From NCBI GenBank assembly GCA_046331705.1, contig JAXLQJ010000005.1, positions 62,001-126,000 of the forward strand: a DNA stretch of 64,000 bases, given 5' to 3'. The notes under the pieces were generated by a model that had not been told where the DNA came from, searched no databases, and saw nothing but the letters and a program-made list of their open reading frames with translations. Positions 1-9,387 of the stretch are shown piece after piece (positions within the stretch are counted from its first letter, which is position 1; each line of letters opens with the position of its first letter). The stretch comes from JADJOY01 sp046331705 [NCBI: bacterium]. GTDB lineage: Bacteria; JADJOY01. The position numbers were made by a program, and so were the translations under genes.

Positions 1-102
1 GCTCGCGGTTGCGCTCGCATGAGCCGACGCAGCAAGAGAACGCGCGCAGGGCGCAGGGCCGCCGCCGAGGCCGCTCTTGCCGCGCCGACGGAGACACGGC
101 AA

Positions 103-636
103 ATGGATCTCACGCCAGTCGCCGTCCGGCAGCCCATGGCCAACCTCGAGATTCGCTCCGCCAACCCCGCCGACGTCGAGCAGATCCTCGATTTCGTGCG
201 GCGGCTGGCGGAATACGAGAAGCTCGGCCACGAGGTGGTCGCGACCCCCGAGCGCATCCGGCGGGCGCTCTTCGGCGGGCAGCGCTACGCCGAGTGCATC
301 CTTGCCGAGGCGGACGGCCAACCCGCCGGCTTCGCGCTGTTCTTCCACACGTTCTCCACCTTCCTGGCCTTGCCCGGGATCTATCTCGAGGACCTGTTCG
401 TGCTGCCCGAGCGGCGCGGCCAGGGCGTGGGCAAAGCGCTGCTCAAACGGGTGGCCGCGATCGCCGCCGAGCGCGGCTGCGGCCGCCTCGAATGGGCGGT
501 GCTCGACTGGAACGAGCCGGCGATCGCGTTCTACCGCTCGCTCGGCTCGCAACCGATGGGCGAGTGGACCGTGCACCGGGTCACGGGTGAAGCGCTGCGC
601 GCGCTCGCGACCTCGGCCGAGACGGCCACGAAGTGA
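103..636 (+). CDS. GNAT-family N-acetyltransferase (diamine acetyltransferase-like)
   Basis: Predicted acetyl-CoA-dependent N-acetyltransferase. The domain starts near the second internal Met (position 136) with ANLEIRSANPADV. The acetyl-CoA binding motif A follows as RRGQGVGKALL after the beta-4 strand LEDLFVLPE, and the C-terminal part LDWNEPAIAFYRSLG is typical of the spermidine/spermine (SSAT-like) branch. The substrate cannot be read from sequence; a small amine is an inference. I place the start at ATG 103 because GGAG lies nine bases upstream; ATG 136 would give a 166-aa protein that still covers the domain, and the frame stays open to position 19. The stop overlaps the GTG of the next gene (GTGA), so the two are probably translationally coupled. 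Confidence 0.8.
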   Translation: MDLTPVAVRQPMANLEIRSANPADVEQILDFVRRLAEYEKLGHEVVATPERIRRALFGGQRYAECILAEADGQPAGFALFFHTFSTFLALPGIYLEDLFVLPERRGQGVGKALLKRVAAIAAERGCGRLEWAVLDWNEPAIAFYRSLGSQPMGEWTVHRVTGEALRALATSAETATK

Positions 637-2090
637 GCGCGCCGGCGGCGCCCGGGCGGACCGACGCCTCGCCCAGCGCCGGCGAAGCCAAAGCCTCGGT
701 GCTGGCCCGCGTCGCCGTGCGCTTCACGGCGTTCGCGGAGCGCTGGCTCCCCGACGCGTTCGTGTTCGCGCTGGGCGCGACGGTGCTGGTGTTCGTGGCC
801 GGCGTCGCCATCGGCGAGCCGCCCGTGAAGCTCGTCGAGGCGTGGGGGACGGGCTTTCCCGAGCTGCTCGCGTTCACGATGCAGATGGCGCTGGTGATCG
901 TGACCGGCTACGTGGTGGCGTCCTCGCGGCCGATCTATCGCGCCATCGGCTGGATCGCCGATCGTGCTCCCCACTCGCCGCGCGGCGCCGTGGCCACCGT
1001 CGCGCTCTTCGCGATGGTGTCGTCCTGGTTCAACTGGGGATTCAGCCTGATCTTCTCGGCGGTGCTGGCGAAGGAGCTCGCTCGCCGGACACGCGGCGTC
1101 GACTACCGGGCGCTCGCCGCGGCGTCTTTCCTGGGGCTCGGCAGCGTGTGGGCGCAAGGGCTCTCGGGCTCCGCCGCGCTGCAGATGGCGACGGCGTCGG
1201 CGCTGCCCAAGGCCGTGCGCGACATCGTCGCCCACGACGGCGCGATCCCCGACGGCATCGTGCGCTTCGATCACACGATCTTTCTCTGGCAGAGCCTTGC
1301 CGCCGTCGCCATCGAGATCGTCGTCGTCACGGTGGTGATGGCGCTGGCGGCGCCGCGCGGAGCCGCCGCCCGAGACGCGGCCGCCCTCGGCATCGATCTC
1401 GGCCCGCCCCTCGATCGAGCGGACGAGCTGCCGCCGCCTCGCACGCCCGGCGAGCGGATCGAGCACTCCCCTGCGCTCATGCTCGCGATCGCGGCGCTCG
1501 GCGCCACCTACCTCGCGCTCTCACTGCGCAAGACCGGGATCACCGGCCTCACGGTCAACACCATCAACCTGGCGATGCTGCTGGTGGGCTTCGTGCTCCA
1601 CGGCACGCCGGCGCGGCTCATGAAGGCGGTGCGCGAGGCCACGCCCGCGACCTGGGGCGTGCTGCTCCAGTTCCCGTTCTACGGTGCGATCTCGGGCATG
1701 ATCGCGAGCACCGCGCTCAACGCGAAGATCGCCCATCTCTTCGTGGGGGTCTCGACCAAGCTCACGTTCCCGGCGTTGGTCGCCGCGTACTCGGCAGTGC
1801 TCGGGGTGTTCGTGCCGTCGGGCGGCGGCAAATGGATCATCGAGGCGCCGTACGTGATTCGCGCGGCGCACGAGATGGGTGCGCACATCGGCTGGACCGT
1901 GAGCTGCTACGACCTGGGAGAAGCCATCGCCAATCTGGTGCAGCCGTTCTGGATGCTGCCGGTGCTGGCGCTCTTGGGGCTGCGCGCTCGCGACGTGATG
2001 GGGTTCACGTTCCTGGTCGCGCTGGTGCTCTTCCCGGTGGTGCTGACGCTGGTCACCGTTCTCGGGGCGAGCCTGCCCTACCCGCTGTGA
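633..2090 (+). CDS. Short-chain fatty acid transporter, AtoE-like
   Basis: A polytopic inner-membrane protein of 485 aa with about a dozen hydrophobic segments. It matches the AtoE/TIGR00366 short-chain fatty acid transporter family: an N-terminal RFTAFAERWLPDAFVFALG segment, then VSSWFNWGFSLIFSAVLAKE, and a late SGGGKWIIEAPYV motif characteristic of the family. Family members are thought to import short-chain fatty acids such as butyrate or acetoacetate. The GTG start sits inside the stop of the upstream acetyltransferase. No acetoacetate-CoA transferase is adjacent. An acyl-CoA dehydrogenase lies a few kilobases away and other fatty-acid genes near 35 kb, so a link to fatty-acid use is only an inference. 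Confidence 0.83.
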   Translation: MSAPAAPGRTDASPSAGEAKASVLARVAVRFTAFAERWLPDAFVFALGATVLVFVAGVAIGEPPVKLVEAWGTGFPELLAFTMQMALVIVTGYVVASSRPIYRAIGWIADRAPHSPRGAVATVALFAMVSSWFNWGFSLIFSAVLAKELARRTRGVDYRALAAASFLGLGSVWAQGLSGSAALQMATASALPKAVRDIVAHDGAIPDGIVRFDHTIFLWQSLAAVAIEIVVVTVVMALAAPRGAAARDAAALGIDLGPPLDRADELPPPRTPGERIEHSPALMLAIAALGATYLALSLRKTGITGLTVNTINLAMLLVGFVLHGTPARLMKAVREATPATWGVLLQFPFYGAISGMIASTALNAKIAHLFVGVSTKLTFPALVAAYSAVLGVFVPSGGGKWIIEAPYVIRAAHEMGAHIGWTVSCYDLGEAIANLVQPFWMLPVLALLGLRARDVMGFTFLVALVLFPVVLTLVTVLGASLPYPL

Positions 2091-2098
2091 GGCGTCGT

Positions 2099-2136
2099 CG
2101 TTCGCGCGCGCTCGGCTCGGCGCCGAAGCGCGAACG
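2099..2136. terminator. Hairpin between convergent genes, possible bidirectional terminator
   Basis: A perfect 9-bp inverted repeat, CGTTCGCGC at 2099-2107 and GCGCGAACG at 2128-2136, encloses a 20-base loop that is itself GC-rich with a CGGCGCCG palindrome. It lies exactly between two convergent genes whose stops are 48 bases apart. There is no T-run on either side, so intrinsic termination is uncertain. Confidence 0.4.
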
Positions 2137-2138
2137 CG

Positions 2139-2891
2139 TCACATCATCGTCAGGCCACCCGAGACGCTGAGCGTCTGGCCGGTGATGTAGGCCGCGTCGT
2201 CGGAGGCGAGGAACGCGACCGCGCGGGCGATGTCGAGGGGCTCGGCAAGCCGTCCCAGCGGGATGGCGCGCTTGAGCGCATCACCGAGCTTGGGTTGATC
2301 GGCGGCGAGGCCGGCGAACAGCGGCGTGTCGGTCGGCCCGGGAGCGACGCTGTTCACGGTGATCCCGTGACGAGCGACCTCGCGGGCGATGCCTTTGGTG
2401 AAGGCGATGACGCCGCCCTTGGTGGCCGAGTACACGACCTCGCCGCTCGAGCCCACGCGGCCGGCGTCCGAGGCGATGTTCACGATCCGTCCGCGGCGCG
2501 CCTCGATCATGACGGGCAGCACGGCGTGCGTGAGGTGGATGGGGCCGAGCAGATTGACGCGCACCAGGCGCTCCCACGTCTCGGGCTGGCTCTCCAGGAA
2601 CGGCTCGGCCTTGTCCCAGCCCGCGTTGTTCACGAGCACGTCGATCGCGCCGAAGCGCGCGCGCACGGCCACGATCCCGTCGCGCGCGTCGGCGTGACTC
2701 GAGACATCGAGGCGCCACGCCTGCGCGTCGCCGCGCTGCTCGCGGATCGCCGCAGCGACTCGCTCGGCGGCGGCAGCGTCGAGATCGGTGACGGCCACGC
2801 GTGCGCCGCGCTCGGCGAGCAAGCGCGCGATCGCGGCACCGATGCCGCTTCCCGCACCCGTGACGATCGCGACTCGGCCGTCGAGATTCAC
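2139..2891 (-). CDS. SDR oxidoreductase, 2-hydroxycyclohexanecarboxyl-CoA dehydrogenase (BadH)-like
   Basis: A 250-aa classical short-chain dehydrogenase. The NAD(P) motif TGAGSGIG is at residues 11-18, NNAG near 88, catalytic Ser141, and Tyr154-x3-Lys158 in VVYSATKGG. Several stretches (NNAGWDKAEPF, RIVNIASDAGRVGSSGE, LSVSGGLTM) resemble BadH of anaerobic benzoate/cyclohexanecarboxylate degradation more than FabG, so a hydroxyacyl-CoA substrate is plausible. No other bad gene is nearby, so the pathway is open. I choose GTG 2891 because GGAGG sits nine bases upstream. GTG 2900 would overlap the stop of the preceding gene (GTGA) but has its Shine-Dalgarno directly abutting it. It is the last gene of the coaBC-queC-GDPD-SDR run. 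Confidence 0.8.
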   Translation of the reverse strand: MNLDGRVAIVTGAGSGIGAAIARLLAERGARVAVTDLDAAAAERVAAAIREQRGDAQAWRLDVSSHADARDGIVAVRARFGAIDVLVNNAGWDKAEPFLESQPETWERLVRVNLLGPIHLTHAVLPVMIEARRGRIVNIASDAGRVGSSGEVVYSATKGGVIAFTKGIAREVARHGITVNSVAPGPTDTPLFAGLAADQPKLGDALKRAIPLGRLAEPLDIARAVAFLASDDAAYITGQTLSVSGGLTMM

Positions 2892-2896
2892 GCGGG

Positions 2897-3946
2897 TCAC
2901 CCTCCGGGCGGTGCCGGTGGCACGGGATCGTCTCCCAGCGCCAGGTTGTAGTCCGCCGTGAACGGCGCGACCGTGTCGATCCGATCGGTCTCGACCATGC
3001 GCAACCGCGTCGAGTCGTAGCTCGCCTGATAGACGTAGCGCGCCGCCGCCAACGCCTCCTCGGGAGGCGCGCCCTGCATGGTGGCGGTGCGTTGCGCGAG
3101 CGTCGCGAGCGTGTCGGTGCTGCCGAGGACCTCCACGAAGAGCTTGCGGCCGCTCGCCAGCACGTCCTCGCGAACCGCGTCGAAGCCCGGATCCCCGGGG
3201 TTCATCTTCACGATGCGAGTGCCCGCTGCACCCAGCTCGTTCTTCATCTGCGTCCACGCGCCTGCGTCGTAGGGCCGAACCGCGACCACGGCGCTCGGCT
3301 CCTCGGCGAGAACGGCGCGTGCCTCCGCCGCCGAATCCGCCACGAACACCGTCTCGTCGAGCTTCGCGAGGGCCCGCACCTGGCGCACCACCTGCGCCAC
3401 GCCGGCCGCCACGTCCACCTCCAGGTTCACCACCATCGCCGCGCGACCGCGCAATCCGCGCGCGGCGTCGTCCAGCGTGGGAATCGGCTGCGGCGTGCGC
3501 ACCAGCACCTTGAGGCCCGTGGTGGCGAGGAAGATCACCTCGTCGCTGCCGAGCTCGCCGCGCTGATCCGGGGGCAGCACCTCGATGCCGCGAAGCGCGT
3601 CGAAGGAGAGGTCCGCGATCGCGCCGGTGCCGGTGCAGGTGCGATCCACCGTCGGGTCGTGCATGAGCACCACGAATCCGTCCGCGGAGCGACGCACGTC
3701 GAAGGAGATGGCCTCGGCGCCGAATGCGACGCCCAGATCGTTCGCCGCGACGGTCTCCTCGGGCGCGAAGAAGCGGCTACCGCGGCTCGACACCGCGACC
3801 ACGCGATTGCACGCCGAGTCGACCAGGCACGCCACCGCGTCCGCAGCGCGCGGCGAGCCGCCGCCGCTGCCGCCACAGGCCGTGCACAGCGCTGCGACCA
3901 TCGACGCGAGCGCCGGCACGCGCCGGGCGAGACGGGCTTGCGTCAC
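2897..3946 (-). CDS. GDPD-like (glycerophosphodiester phosphodiesterase fold) lipoprotein, probably inactive
   Basis: 349 aa with an N-terminal hydrophobic segment ending in [11 protein letters not shown], a possible lipobox with Cys24. The fold is recognisable from [21 protein letters not shown] followed by [21 protein letters not shown], the signature of the GDPD TIM-barrel. Two otherwise near-invariant positions are changed. The catalytic HRG motif reads SRG (Ser54-Arg55-Gly56), and the metal-binding Glu of the E-x-D motif is Ser81 (ISFD). His96-Asp97 of the HD motif remains. A normal metal-dependent phosphodiesterase reaction is therefore doubtful, and it may be a binding protein or have altered chemistry. 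The GTG start overlaps the queC stop. Family assignment is good; function is unknown. Confidence 0.72.
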   Translation of the reverse strand: MTQARLARRVPALASMVAALCTACGGSGGGSPRAADAVACLVDSACNRVVAVSSRGSRFFAPEETVAANDLGVAFGAEAISFDVRRSADGFVVLMHDPTVDRTCTGTGAIADLSFDALRGIEVLPPDQRGELGSDEVIFLATTGLKVLVRTPQPIPTLDDAARGLRGRAAMVVNLEVDVAAGVAQVVRQVRALAKLDETVFVADSAAEARAVLAEEPSAVVAVRPYDAGAWTQMKNELGAAGTRIVKMNPGDPGFDAVREDVLASGRKLFVEVLGSTDTLATLAQRTATMQGAPPEEALAAARYVYQASYDSTRLRMVETDRIDTVAPFTADYNLALGDDPVPPAPPGG

Positions 3947-4665
3947 GGGTCGCTCCGCACGTAGACGGTGGGGTCGGCGACGCCGGCTTCGAGGAAGCCC
4001 TTGCGGCGCAGCAGGCAGCTGTCGCAGCGGCCGCAGGCGCGGCCTTCGGCGTCCGGCTGGTAGCACGAATGCGTGAGCGCGAGATCCACGCCCAGCTCGT
4101 GCGCCTTGCGGATGATCTCCGCCTTGCTCATCGACACGAGCGGTGCCTGGACGTCCACGGCGAACTCGCCGGTGACACCGATCCTCGTGGCGACGCGCGC
4201 CAGCGCCCGAAACGCCTCGATGAACTCCGGACGACAGTCGGGATAGCCGCTGTAATCGAGGGCGTTGACGCCGATGAAGAGATCGGCGCCGCCGAGCGCC
4301 TCCGCCCACGCGAGCGCCAGCGACAGAAAGACCGTGTTTCGCGCCGGGACGTAGGTGGACGGGATCCCTCCGCCGCCGATCTCGGCCTCGTTCCGATCGA
4401 GCGGGATCTCGCCGTCGCCCACCAGCGCCGAGCCGCCGAAGGACTTGAGGTCGAGATCGATGACCCGATGCGCGACCACGCCCAGGCTCCGCGCGACTCG
4501 CGCCGCCGCTTCGATCTCGTGCGCGTGCCGCTGGCCGTAGCGCACCGTGAGCGCGTGGCAGGCGTAGCCCCGCGCTTTCGCGATGGCCAGGACCGTCGCG
4601 GAGTCGAGGCCGCCCGAGAGCAGCACGACCGCGCTCCGCGGCCGCTGCGGGCTGGCCGCGGTCAC
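3943..4665 (-). CDS. queC: 7-cyano-7-deazaguanine synthase QueC
   Basis: ATP-dependent conversion of 7-carboxy-7-deazaguanine to preQ0 in the queuosine pathway, in the cytosol. The 240-aa length is normal. The PP-loop SGGLDS is at residues 17-22, the family motif [15 protein letters not shown] near 103-117, and the C-terminal zinc site is Cys201, Cys211, Cys214 and Cys217. The GTG start lies in the coaBC stop (GTGA), and its own stop overlaps the GDPD-like start, so it is translated as part of a coupled run. No other queuosine gene is in the window. The linkage to coaBC looks like operon packing and not a shared pathway. Confidence 0.95.
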   Translation of the reverse strand: MTAASPQRPRSAVVLLSGGLDSATVLAIAKARGYACHALTVRYGQRHAHEIEAAARVARSLGVVAHRVIDLDLKSFGGSALVGDGEIPLDRNEAEIGGGGIPSTYVPARNTVFLSLALAWAEALGGADLFIGVNALDYSGYPDCRPEFIEAFRALARVATRIGVTGEFAVDVQAPLVSMSKAEIIRKAHELGVDLALTHSCYQPDAEGRACGRCDSCLLRRKGFLEAGVADPTVYVRSDP

Positions 4666-5942
4666 GGTGCGCCTCGCTGCTTCGCCGCGAATCGCTCGGC
4701 GAGGATGCGCGTCACCGCCCGCGCCACGTCCATCTTGGAGGCCGGCCCGAGCGCCACGGGCTCGTCGCTCCCGCGCGACACCACCGTGAGCTCGTTGGAA
4801 TCACCGGCGAAACCGACGCCCGGCTTCGACACGTCGTTGGCCGCGATGAGATCGAGCCGCTTGCGCTCGAGCTTGTCGCGGGCGTAGCCGAGGAGATCGC
4901 GGGTCTCGACCGCGAAACCCATGACGACGGCGCGCTCGCGCCGTCCGAGCGCTTCGAGGCGCTCGACCAGGGCGGCGATCACGTCCGGCGTGCGCCGGAA
5001 CTCGACCAGCTGGTTGCCCTCGGTCTTCTTCACCTTGTCGGCGGCGACGACCACCGGGGTGTAGTCGGCGATGGCCGCGGCGCCGACGTAGACGTCCGTC
5101 TCGCCGGCGCGCGACAGCACCGCGTCGCACATGTCCTCGGCGCTCACCACGGGCACGACGTGCGCCACGCGAGGCGGGGCGATCGAGACCGGCCCGTGGA
5201 TCAGCGTCACCTCGGCACCAGCCTCCACGAGCGCGTGCGCCACGGCGAAGCCCATCTTGCCGCTCGATGGATTGCTGACGAATCGCACCGGATCGAGGAA
5301 CTCGCGGGTGGGACCGGCGGTCACGACCGCCCGCACTCCAGCGAGCGCACCCGCGACCGAAGGCGTCGGCGGCTCGACGGCGCTCGCCGAGGCACGCTTC
5401 ACGAGCGCGAGCGCCCGCGCCACGATCGGCTCGGGCTCGCTCATCCGTCCTTCACCGGAGCGGCCGCTGGCGAGCAACCCGTCCTCGGGGCCGATGGTCG
5501 AGAATCGTCCCAGCGCCACCAGCCGCTCGATGTGCCCCTGGACGAGCGGGTTCCGCCACATGCCGGTCTCCATCGCCGGCGCGACGAGCACGGGCGCCGG
5601 CGAGGCGAGGATGGTCGCGGTCACCACGTCGTCCGCCATCCCCAGCGCCAGCCGCGCGATGGTGTGCGCGGTCGCCGGCGCCACCACGAAGAGCTCGGTG
5701 GCGTGCGCCTGCTCGACGTGCGCGATCGAATCGCCGCGATCCCACAGATCGCTCTGCACCGCGCGCTGGGTCAAGCCCTCGAAGGTGAGCGGGCTCACGA
5801 ACTTGGTGGCCGACGGCGTCATCAGCACGTCCACCCGGAGGCCGGCGCGCATCAAGCCCCGCACCACCAGGCACGCCTTGTACGCCGCGATGCCACCCGT
5901 GACGCAGACGGTCACGCTGGGAGCTCGATCGGATGGGGTCAT
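4662..5942 (-). CDS. coaBC: Bifunctional phosphopantothenoylcysteine decarboxylase / phosphopantothenate-cysteine ligase CoaBC
   Basis: Two consecutive steps of coenzyme A synthesis on one 426-aa chain. The FMN-binding CoaC domain (about 1-185) begins [12 protein letters not shown] and has His75 in SIAHVEQ. The CoaB domain (about 200-415) has [31 protein letters not shown] and KVKK. Two CoaC positions differ from the E. coli Dfp pattern. The PxMNxxMW motif reads PAMETGMW (Glu125 for Asn125), and the flap Cys of ACGxxGxGRM is Ser159 ([10 protein letters not shown]). Some lineages vary at these positions, so this does not by itself mean loss of activity. ATG 5942 is first in a coupled run of four genes. 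Immediately upstream on the minus strand lies TTGACGTATTCT, but no convincing promoter pair is seen. Confidence 0.93.
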   Translation of the reverse strand: MTPSDRAPSVTVCVTGGIAAYKACLVVRGLMRAGLRVDVLMTPSATKFVSPLTFEGLTQRAVQSDLWDRGDSIAHVEQAHATELFVVAPATAHTIARLALGMADDVVTATILASPAPVLVAPAMETGMWRNPLVQGHIERLVALGRFSTIGPEDGLLASGRSGEGRMSEPEPIVARALALVKRASASAVEPPTPSVAGALAGVRAVVTAGPTREFLDPVRFVSNPSSGKMGFAVAHALVEAGAEVTLIHGPVSIAPPRVAHVVPVVSAEDMCDAVLSRAGETDVYVGAAAIADYTPVVVAADKVKKTEGNQLVEFRRTPDVIAALVERLEALGRRERAVVMGFAVETRDLLGYARDKLERKRLDLIAANDVSKPGVGFAGDSNELTVVSRGSDEPVALGPASKMDVARAVTRILAERFAAKQRGAP

Positions 5943-6028
5943 CGGTGACGCGGCTCCGCGGCGCGCAGCGGGGGGAAGAATACGTCAAGAGCCGAGGGAA
6001 ACGAGCGTTGTCCGTCCCCGCGCCCGCG

Positions 6029-6931
6029 TCAATGCCAGAGCGACAAGACGACGACGCCGCCGGCCATCAGCGCGATGCCGATCGCCTTCTGCACCAGCGA
6101 TTCGCGATCGACGCGCTCTTCGACCCATCCCGGCGCCACGCGCTTCGCCGCGATCGCCAGCGCCAGCACCACCACCGCCGTGATGCCGCTCATCGCGGTG
6201 GCGATCGCCGCCGGGCCGAGCTTGAGGGCGCGGTTGTAGAGGAAGAACCCGATCGACCCGAGCAGGAGCGTCACGCCGGTGAGCGCGATCGAGGGGAAGT
6301 CGGTGTCGAGCGCCTGGGCCAGGGCCCGGCGGCGCACCGCCGGCACGAACATCAAGAGCACGGTCAGACCGGCGCAACACCAGCGAATGAGCAGCGCCGC
6401 GGCGAAGGGGTCGTAGGTTCGCACCAGCGCGCGCGTCAGCAGCGCGTGCGCCGCCGCCGCGGCCACCGCGGGAAGCATCCAGAGCGCGCGCGGGCGGATC
6501 CGGGTGAAGTCGCGCAGGTCGTCCACCGAGAGCACCGCGCTGCCGACCAGCAGCATCGGGAACGCGAGCTTCGCGGCGCCGGGCAATCCTTCGTCCCAGA
6601 GGAGCTTGGTCGCGATCAGGATGAAGATCGGCTCCAGGTGCCAGAGCGGCACCACGCGCGAGGCTTCCTCGGTCTCGAGCGCCGTGTAGTACGGCCACAG
6701 CACGACCAGGAACACCGCGCCGGCGGTGAGCGCGAGACCGAGCTCCCGCAAGCTCGGCCGCGCCATCTCGACCCACGGCAGGAACGCGAGCAGCGCGGGA
6801 GCGCACCACGCGCCCAGGATCACGTACGCTCCCGCCGACACTCCACGCGTCGACACGACCACGCGGTCCAGGAAGTTCGAGACCCCCCAGATCACGTAGG
6901 CCGCGAGCGCCAGGCCTACGTAGTCATCCAT
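6029..6931 (-). CDS. EamA-family DMT transporter
   Basis: 300 aa with ten predicted membrane helices in two five-helix EamA repeats, roughly residues 1-135 and 150-300. Typical features are the YVIWGVSNFLDRV start, the EEASRVVPLWHLEPIFILIATKL segment at the end of repeat one, and LYNRALKLGPAAIATAMSG with a following TAVVVLALAI in repeat two. Members export or import metabolites such as amino acids or nucleotide precursors; the substrate cannot be inferred. It sits 51 bases downstream of the acyl-CoA dehydrogenase on the same strand and may be cotranscribed with it. Confidence 0.8.
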   Translation of the reverse strand: MDDYVGLALAAYVIWGVSNFLDRVVVSTRGVSAGAYVILGAWCAPALLAFLPWVEMARPSLRELGLALTAGAVFLVVLWPYYTALETEEASRVVPLWHLEPIFILIATKLLWDEGLPGAAKLAFPMLLVGSAVLSVDDLRDFTRIRPRALWMLPAVAAAAAHALLTRALVRTYDPFAAALLIRWCCAGLTVLLMFVPAVRRRALAQALDTDFPSIALTGVTLLLGSIGFFLYNRALKLGPAAIATAMSGITAVVVLALAIAAKRVAPGWVEERVDRESLVQKAIGIALMAGGVVVLSLWH

Positions 6932-6982
6932 CGAGGAGCGCGCGGAGCGCCGCGCCGGCGGGCGGCGCCCCGTGGGCGGCGT

Positions 6983-8143
<1,161 letters not shown>

Positions 8144-8247
8144 CGTGGCGGACCCTTCGCGCGTTGCGCGCGGCGTCGAGGCGAAGCGGGACGAGGCGAG
8201 AACGGGAAGTATGGCGTCGCGCGGAGAGCGACGTCCAGGCGTGTCCG

Positions 8248-8454
8248 TCAGGCCGCGTGCGAATCGCAGGGGCACCTGAGCGCGCCGGGCGCGCGCGGCG
8301 CAACCGCACCTTCGACGACCGCGGAGGACGCTGTGGACGGGCCGGCGAGCAGCGCGTCGCGGCACTCGCGACAGATGCCGTGGGTGGCCTCCGTTCGAGC
8401 GATCGGCGCCTTCACACCCAAGGTCCGCGCGCACCATGCGCACACGACGATCAC
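8248..8454 (-). CDS. Small CxxC...CxxC protein (putative zinc-binding)
   Basis: A 68-aa protein beginning VIVVCAWCARTLGVK, with THGICRECRDALLAG about 20 residues later. The two pairs Cys5-x2-Cys8 and CREC form a probable zinc knuckle of a type also seen as C-terminal tails of sensory proteins. The GTG start at 8454 has a strong Shine-Dalgarno (GGAGGG, eight bases away), which is the main reason for calling it; longer in-frame extensions lack one. The Ala/Pro-rich tail with a last CPC has no recognisable domain. Its stop is 104 bases upstream of the acyl-CoA dehydrogenase start on the same strand. Function unknown. Confidence 0.55.
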   Translation of the reverse strand: MIVVCAWCARTLGVKAPIARTEATHGICRECRDALLAGPSTASSAVVEGAVAPRAPGALRCPCDSHAA

Positions 8455-8565
8455 GGCCGCTGCCCTCCGACCCGCGGGTCTCGCACGATGGTCGCATCCC
8501 GGGCCGCCCCCGTTACGCCCGCGAGCGCGTTGACAGGCTGCGCGCACGGGGCCAGCTTCGATCGC

Positions 8566-9387
8566 ATGACCTGGGATCGCTCCCGGCGCATCGCCATCGC
8601 GCTCGTCGCGGCGTGGGTCGTCGGCGTCGGCGCGAGCGCCGCGGAACGAGTGACGACGCGCCCGGGCGAGGCCGCGCTGCCGCTGATCCCGGACGCGAGC
8701 GATGTCACGCTCAGCGACGCCGAGCGCGCGCGGATCCAAGCAGGCGAGATCGTGGTGAAGACGGTGGCGCGCACCGCCGAGGACCGCCAGGCGCGCGCCA
8801 TCGGCTACCTCAAGCACAACCCCGTGGAGCTCTTCTCGGTGGCGGGCGACGGCAGCCTGCAGCGCGAGATGTACCGAGAGATCGTCCAGTTCGAGGAGCT
8901 CGAGCGCTGGGAGAACGGCAAGCGCTTCCGCGCCACCGCCGACGTCTCGATGCTGTTGCCGGACTTCCACTACACGATGACGGGCTGCTGGAACCCGTCG
9001 CGGACGGCGCTCTGCTGGTCGCAGATCGAGGGTGATTTCGATCGCAACGAGGGCAGTCAGTCGTTCCTGTGGGACCCGGCTCGTCGCGAGACCCTCGCCG
9101 TGTTCACGTTCGATCTCGCGATGAAGGGGATCTTGAGCCTGGTGCCCGAGTCCTTCATCCTGTCGTTGGCCGGACGCAATCTCCCCAACGCGATGCGGTC
9201 CGTGGAATCCATGGTCGACACGGTCCGGGCTCGCGACGCCGCCCGCGCGGCGCGCTGGGACCAGGAATGGGCGAGCCTGGAACGCGAGCTCGGCGCGGGC
9301 ACCTGGCCGGCGCGGGTATGGCCCGCCAATCCCTCGTCCGTCGCGACCACGACCCTCTCGCCACCTCCGAAGGAGCCTTTGCCGTGA
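8566..9387 (+). CDS. Exported SRPBCC/START-like protein, paralogue 1
   Basis: 273 aa with a clear Sec signal peptide (RSRR, then IAIALVAAWVVGVGA, cleavage after ASA near residue 25). The mature part runs LPLIPDASDVTLSDAERARIQAGEIVVKTV, then a KHNPVELFSVAGD segment and late VPESFILSLAGRNLPNAMRSVE. The layout is a beta-rich core with a long final amphipathic helix carrying a P-x-S-x3-L-x-L motif. It resembles SRPBCC/START ligand-binding proteins, but this is a fold guess, not a sequence match. The start at ATG 8566 is chosen for the signal peptide. A perfect TTGACA at 8530-8535 lies just upstream but lacks a good -10 box. Its stop overlaps the start of its paralogue. Confidence 0.62.
   Translation: MTWDRSRRIAIALVAAWVVGVGASAAERVTTRPGEAALPLIPDASDVTLSDAERARIQAGEIVVKTVARTAEDRQARAIGYLKHNPVELFSVAGDGSLQREMYREIVQFEELERWENGKRFRATADVSMLLPDFHYTMTGCWNPSRTALCWSQIEGDFDRNEGSQSFLWDPARRETLAVFTFDLAMKGILSLVPESFILSLAGRNLPNAMRSVESMVDTVRARDAARAARWDQEWASLERELGAGTWPARVWPANPSSVATTTLSPPPKEPLP

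Noticed and set aside
77-2170. 697-aa plus-strand open frame across the acetyltransferase and transporter
   Set aside because: Arg/Pro-rich shadow frame of a high-GC region; the two real genes in the other frames have clear domain motifs.
8530-8558. TTGACA at 8530-8535 as a promoter for the first SRPBCC-like gene
   Set aside because: The -35 is perfect but the hexamer 17 bases on (CAGCTT) is a poor -10, and transcription would start at the ATG itself.
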